In this document: positions 14,651 through 17,014 of the stretch, one piece after another | How positions within the stretch are numbered: the first letter of the stretch is position 1 | Layout: the number at the start of each line of letters is the position of its first letter | Assembly: GCA_030636765.1 (NCBI GenBank) | Contig: DAOVWI010000034.1 | Span: 1-17,014 of the forward strand | Reading direction: 5' to 3' | DNA from: Gemmatimonadales bacterium | GTDB taxonomy: Bacteria; Gemmatimonadota; Gemmatimonadetes; Palauibacterales; Palauibacteraceae | DNA length: 17,014 nucleotides | Program-made: the position numbers and the translations under genes | The notes under the pieces: model-generated | Database searches by the model: none | The model's input: the letters and a program-made list of their open reading frames with translations, nothing else | Told to the model about the DNA's origin: nothing

Positions 14651-15376
14651 ACGGCAACACGCCCCTCGGGCCGCGCGCCCGATGAGCTGCGTCCAGTATG
14701 CTTCGAGCTCGGCGCGGCGCCCTTTGCCGAGGGCTCCTGCCTGGTCACGGCGGGAGCGACCCGAATCCTGTGCACGGCCACGGTGGAGGACGGGGTGCCT
14801 CCCTGGCGGCAAGGCAGAGGTGGTTGGGTCACCGCCGAGTACGCGATGCTGCCGCGCGCCACGCTCGAACGGACCCGGCGGGAACGGTCCGGACCTCGCG
14901 GACGCACCCAGGAGATTCAGCGGCTGATCGGACGGTCGCTCCGGGCCGCCACGGACCTCGGCTCGCTGGGCGACCGGACCGTCACCATCGACTGCGACGT
15001 CCTCAGCGCCGATGGCGGGACCCGCACGGCCTCCATCACCGGCGCCTGCCTCGCGCTCTGGCAGGCTATGCAGGGTCTCGTGGAGGAAGGCCAACTGGAG
15101 GCAGGCCCGCTGCGTCAGCTCGTGGCGGCCGTGAGCGTGGGGATCGTGGGTAGAGAGGCCTGGCTGGACCTGGACTACGCCGAGGATTCCACGGCGGATG
15201 TCGACTTCAACGTGGTCGCTCTGGAGGACGGGCGCCTGGTCGAGGTACAGGGGACTGCCGAGGGCGCCCCGTTCCGGCGCGCGGAGATGGGTGAGGTGAT
15301 GGATCTGGCGGAGAAGGGAATCGAGCGGCTGCTGGAGCTTCAGCGGAAGGAGATCGCCGAGGCCGTCCGGGCCTGA
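14648..15376 (+). CDS. rph: Ribonuclease PH, apparent CTG start
   Basis: Phosphorolytic 3'-5' exoribonuclease that trims tRNA 3' ends; forms a hexameric ring in the cytoplasm. With CTG as start the protein is 242 residues, close to the usual 238-260. It opens with RPSGRAPDELRPV (5-17), then VEDGVPPW, GWVTAEYAMLPR (59-70), R86 before TQEIQRLIGRSLRA, and the phosphate-binding loop DGGTRTASITGA with G124-T125-R126, numbers that equal those of characterised RNase PH. Catalytic acidic residues fall in LDYAEDSTADVDFNVV (D180 and D186). The first canonical start, GTG at 14783, would delete 45 residues including RPSGR and a beta strand of the core, so it is almost certainly not the start. Ribosome site GGAGG is at 14638. 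A GC hairpin follows the stop. Confidence 0.93.
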   Translation: MTATRPSGRAPDELRPVCFELGAAPFAEGSCLVTAGATRILCTATVEDGVPPWRQGRGGWVTAEYAMLPRATLERTRRERSGPRGRTQEIQRLIGRSLRAATDLGSLGDRTVTIDCDVLSADGGTRTASITGACLALWQAMQGLVEEGQLEAGPLRQLVAAVSVGIVGREAWLDLDYAEDSTADVDFNVVALEDGRLVEVQGTAEGAPFRRAEMGEVMDLAEKGIERLLELQRKEIAEAVRA

Positions 15377-15380
15377 GGGG

Positions 15381-15415
15381 GACCGGGCGATCGGCGCGTC
15401 CGGCCCCGCCCGGTC
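15381..15415. terminator. GC-rich hairpin after rph
   Basis: GACCGGGCG (15381-15389) pairs perfectly with CGCCCGGTC (15407-15415) around a 17-base loop, four bases after the rph stop and upstream of the end of the convergent 15456 gene. There is no T-run on either strand, so termination might need Rho; a bidirectional terminator is the positional inference. Confidence 0.45.
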
Positions 15416-15455
15416 GGGCAGGGCGCCGCGCCGACCTCCGGTGCTTCCGAGCGGG

Positions 15456-15926
15456 CTAGTTCTTCGCCCGATTAATGTTCGTCGCGTAGATCTCGTCCCT
15501 GTGGCCGCTGAAGTAGTCGAAGAACGCCTGGGCCATCGCGTCCCACTCCTCGCGCTCGGGCGTGCCCTCCTCCGGCTGGTTCTCCTCGAACCAGGCGTCG
15601 CACGCCGGGCAGTCGCCCTCGATGTCCGCCCACTCGTCGTACTCGGCCATGATCAGCACGTCCTTCGAGTTCGAGCCCCAGTTGTGCGTGGCGACCCGGT
15701 ACCAGAGAACGTTCGGATTGAGCTTGGCGCCCGGGGCCATGACCTTGTCCACCCACTCCATGGCCTTCTGCCGATCCTGGGTGGCGGGCATCCGAATCTT
15801 GGTGACGGTGATGTAGTTGATGTCGGGAGCTTCCTCCTCTTCGCCCTCCTGGGCGAAAAGGGTCGCGGGAGCGAGGGAGAGAGCGGCGGCCGCGATCAGG
15901 GCGGCCAGAGCGGTGCAACGTCGCAT
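15456..15926 (-). CDS. Secreted protein of unknown function with a CPAC motif
   Basis: A 156-residue exported protein. Residues 1-25 are a Sec signal peptide: MRRC, a long alanine/leucine core and a cleavage site probably after LFA25, before Q26. The mature part opens with an acidic run (QEGEEEEAPD) and then a domain with alternating strands and helices (NYITVTKIRMPATQDRQKAM, NVLWYRVATHNWG, DVLIMAEYDEWADIE), which resembles a dimeric alpha/beta-barrel (NIPSNAP/ABM-like) by impression only. C106-P-A-C109 lies in IEGDCPACDAWFEEN; whether it is redox-active or metal-binding is not known. The start ATG at 15926 has AGGAGG nine bases upstream; the frame is open further upstream, to 16325, but lacks any signal there. 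It is divergent from the PorT-like barrel gene. Confidence 0.8.
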   Translation of the reverse strand: MRRCTALAALIAAAALSLAPATLFAQEGEEEEAPDINYITVTKIRMPATQDRQKAMEWVDKVMAPGAKLNPNVLWYRVATHNWGSNSKDVLIMAEYDEWADIEGDCPACDAWFEENQPEEGTPEREEWDAMAQAFFDYFSGHRDEIYATNINRAKN

Positions 15927-15953
15927 GGGTCGGATCCTCCTGCTAATGGAATG

Positions 15954-15990
15954 CGGTAGGCTGGTAGCCTGACAGACGTGCAACCTACCG
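15954..15990. repeat. Inverted repeat in the divergent promoter region
   Basis: CGGTAGG at 15954-15960 and CCTACCG at 15984-15990 are perfect inverted copies 23 bases apart. Inside, AGGCT-GGT-AGCCT (15958-15970) forms a second small inverted repeat. It lies 28 bases upstream of the CPAC gene start and 142 bases before the barrel gene, within the 205-base divergent gap, so an operator or mRNA structure is possible. I see no good promoter hexamers in the rest of that gap. Confidence 0.4.
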
Positions 15991-16131
15991 GGACCACGAC
16001 GGCCTGTACACGGCCCGGCCCAACTCCTGACCGCCGGCCCGAGCCGTTTCGGCGTGTCGGGGAACCGGTTAACGTCACGGCGGTATGGCGGTCGAGACGC
16101 GTCGCCGATCCAGCCCGGAACCGGAGGACAC

Positions 16132-16764
16132 GTGCAAAGGAAAGCGGTGGATGCGCGAAGCCTGGCGATCGCGGCGACACTCCTCTTCGGCATCGCGTCG
16201 ACCGGAGCGGGACAGGTTCGGGTGGGCGCGAAGGGCGGTTTCAACCGGTCGAACGTCAGCCTCAAGATCGCTGATGAGAAGGTGGACACGGAGTCACGCG
16301 GCGGATACAACGTGGGCGGCCTCATCTACTTCGGCTTCTCGGCCTCGGCCGGCCTACAGATCGAGGGGCTCTACACGACGAAGGGCTTCAAGCGGGCCGA
16401 AGGCTTGGAGAACGACACGTGGGAATTCGCCTACTGGGAAGTACCCGTGCTGCTCATGTTCACGAGTCCGACGGCGATGACCCAGCCCCGGCTTCTCTTC
16501 GGCCCGACGATCAGCTTCGAGTCGAGCTGCACGAGAAAGACGGGCGGTTTCGGGGAGAACGAGAACGAGATCGAGCTCTCCTGCCTGCCCGGCACGACGA
16601 AGTCCACCGACATCGGCTTCATGGCCGGCCTCGGCATCAAGGTCACGAGCCTCACGATCGATCTCGCGTACGAGTGGGGCTTCAAGGACATCCTGGAGAG
16701 CGAAGTCATTAGCCTCAAGAACCGGAACATGACCTTCTCCATCGGGATTGTTCTCCCTAACTGA
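16132..16764 (+). CDS. PorT-like outer membrane beta-barrel protein
   Basis: A 210-residue predicted outer membrane barrel of the PorT/OMP_b-brl_2 type (eight-stranded). Residues 1-27 are a signal peptide (RSLAIAATLLFGIASTGAG before QVRVG). The mature part opens with VRVGAKGGFNRSNVSL and continues with amphipathic strands ending in aromatic residues: GGYNVGGLIYFGFS, LQIEGLYTTKGFKR, EFAYWEVPVLLMF, PRLLFGPTISFESS, DIGFMAGLGIKV, TIDLAYEWGFKDI, and the last strand MTFSIGIVLPN. A pair of cysteines flanks a charged loop (SSCTRKTGGFGENENEIELSC). The start is GTG at 16132, with GGAGG at 16123-16127 (four-base spacing); GTG at 16147 is an alternative. The lipoprotein gene follows after 17 bases. Such barrels have no assigned ligand. 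Confidence 0.85.
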   Translation: MQRKAVDARSLAIAATLLFGIASTGAGQVRVGAKGGFNRSNVSLKIADEKVDTESRGGYNVGGLIYFGFSASAGLQIEGLYTTKGFKRAEGLENDTWEFAYWEVPVLLMFTSPTAMTQPRLLFGPTISFESSCTRKTGGFGENENEIELSCLPGTTKSTDIGFMAGLGIKVTSLTIDLAYEWGFKDILESEVISLKNRNMTFSIGIVLPN

Positions 16765-16781
16765 TGATATATAGGTATCTT
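16765..16781 (+). promoter_or_regulatory. AT-rich junction before the lipoprotein gene
   Basis: The 17 bases between the barrel TGA and the lipoprotein ATG are strikingly AT-rich (TGATATATAGGTATCT) for this genome, with AGG at 16773-16775 serving as a weak ribosome site six bases before the ATG. It might contain a -10-like element, but no -35 partner is seen inside the barrel gene end. Confidence 0.3.
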
Positions 16782-17014
16782 ATGTCAAATGTGATAGAAA
16801 TCGCTCGAGGTCATGTGTCAGCCCTCGTTGTCGTGCTGGCGGTGGTGCTCGTCGCTTGCGGTGGAGACTCGGGCGGAGCTTCCGCCGGCGCCTCCTCGGG
16901 GGGGAGCGACGGTTCGGGAGAGGAGGTCTTGGCCGTGGTCGACGGCACGTCGATCACCCTGGCCGACCTGGATTCCCGCATCGGGGATCAGCTGGGGCGG
17001 ATGGACTTCCAGTA
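16782..17014 (+). CDS. Lipoprotein, SurA/PPIase or DsbA-like N-terminus (3' partial)
   Basis: The first 77 codons of a gene that runs off the right edge. Residues 1-26 form a lipoprotein signal peptide with a hydrophobic core (ALVVVLAVVLVAC) and lipobox LVAC, the lipidated cysteine being C26. A flexible Gly/Ser linker follows (GGDSGGASAGASSGGSDGSG), then EEVLAVVDGTSITLADLDSR, the pattern found at the N-terminus of SurA-like peptidyl-prolyl isomerases and of some DsbA-family proteins with the same helix-pair domain. The catalytic domain is beyond the window, so the two cannot be told apart. The start is ATG at 16782; GTG codons 4 and 12 are alternatives. It lies 17 bases after the PorT-like gene, consistent with an envelope operon. 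Confidence 0.8.
   Translation, partial: MSNVIEIARGHVSALVVVLAVVLVACGGDSGGASAGASSGGSDGSGEEVLAVVDGTSITLADLDSRIGDQLGRMDFQ

Noticed and set aside
14783..15376. RNase PH starting at GTG 14783
   Set aside because: It would remove the RPSGR motif and the first core strands that are plainly encoded just upstream in the same frame.
15927..16325. N-terminal extension of the CPAC protein
   Set aside because: A clear signal peptide begins at ATG 15926 behind AGGAGG; the extension overlaps the divergent barrel gene and would bury the signal peptide.

Overview
This is a G+C-rich (about two thirds by eye) bacterial chromosomal window with densely packed genes, short intergenic gaps, GTG/TTG starts and good Shine-Dalgarno sites. 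Gene content fits an environmental Gram-negative bacterium: a PorT-like outer-membrane barrel, a secreted periplasmic protein, a lipoprotein, a TolB/FlgO-TPR protein and an M1 peptidase of the type common in Gemmatimonadota and Acidobacteriota. The phylum is an inference from style; there is no rRNA or marker gene that settles it. I see no tRNA, rRNA, CRISPR array, insertion sequence, integrase or phage gene.

Layout. 1-1967: an M1 metallopeptidase, cut at its 5' end by the window edge. 2023-2385 (-): a small DUF2784 membrane protein. 2454-5869 (+): a three-gene operon of a cupin (2,4'-dihydroxyacetophenone dioxygenase-like), a membrane-anchored TolB/FlgO-TPR protein and a class-V PLP enzyme, ending in a cluster of degenerate repeats. 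6039-6128 (+): an easily missed 29-residue membrane peptide with a promoter placed so that the mRNA would be leaderless. 8495-10465 and 6149-8482 (-): an OPT-family transporter followed by an APC permease fused to two universal-stress-protein domains. 10650-12194 (+): an unrecognised 121-residue protein and an AI-2E/PerM family membrane protein. 12205-13423 (-): an unrecognised 153-residue protein and a Maf nucleotide pyrophosphatase. 13636-14550 (+): DinB-family and VOC-family genes. 14648-15376 (+): RNase PH, which appears to start at CTG. 15456-15926 (-): a secreted CPAC-containing protein, divergent from 16132-16764 (+), a PorT-like barrel. 16782-end (+): the start of a lipoprotein.

Taken together this is a mostly housekeeping and envelope/transport region, not a defence or mobile island. 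The most unusual observations are the CTG start of RNase PH, the leaderless micro-protein, the stop codon of the PLP enzyme lying inside a degenerate repeat, and the APC-USP-USP fusion in which only the first USP domain keeps most of the nucleotide-binding glycine pattern.
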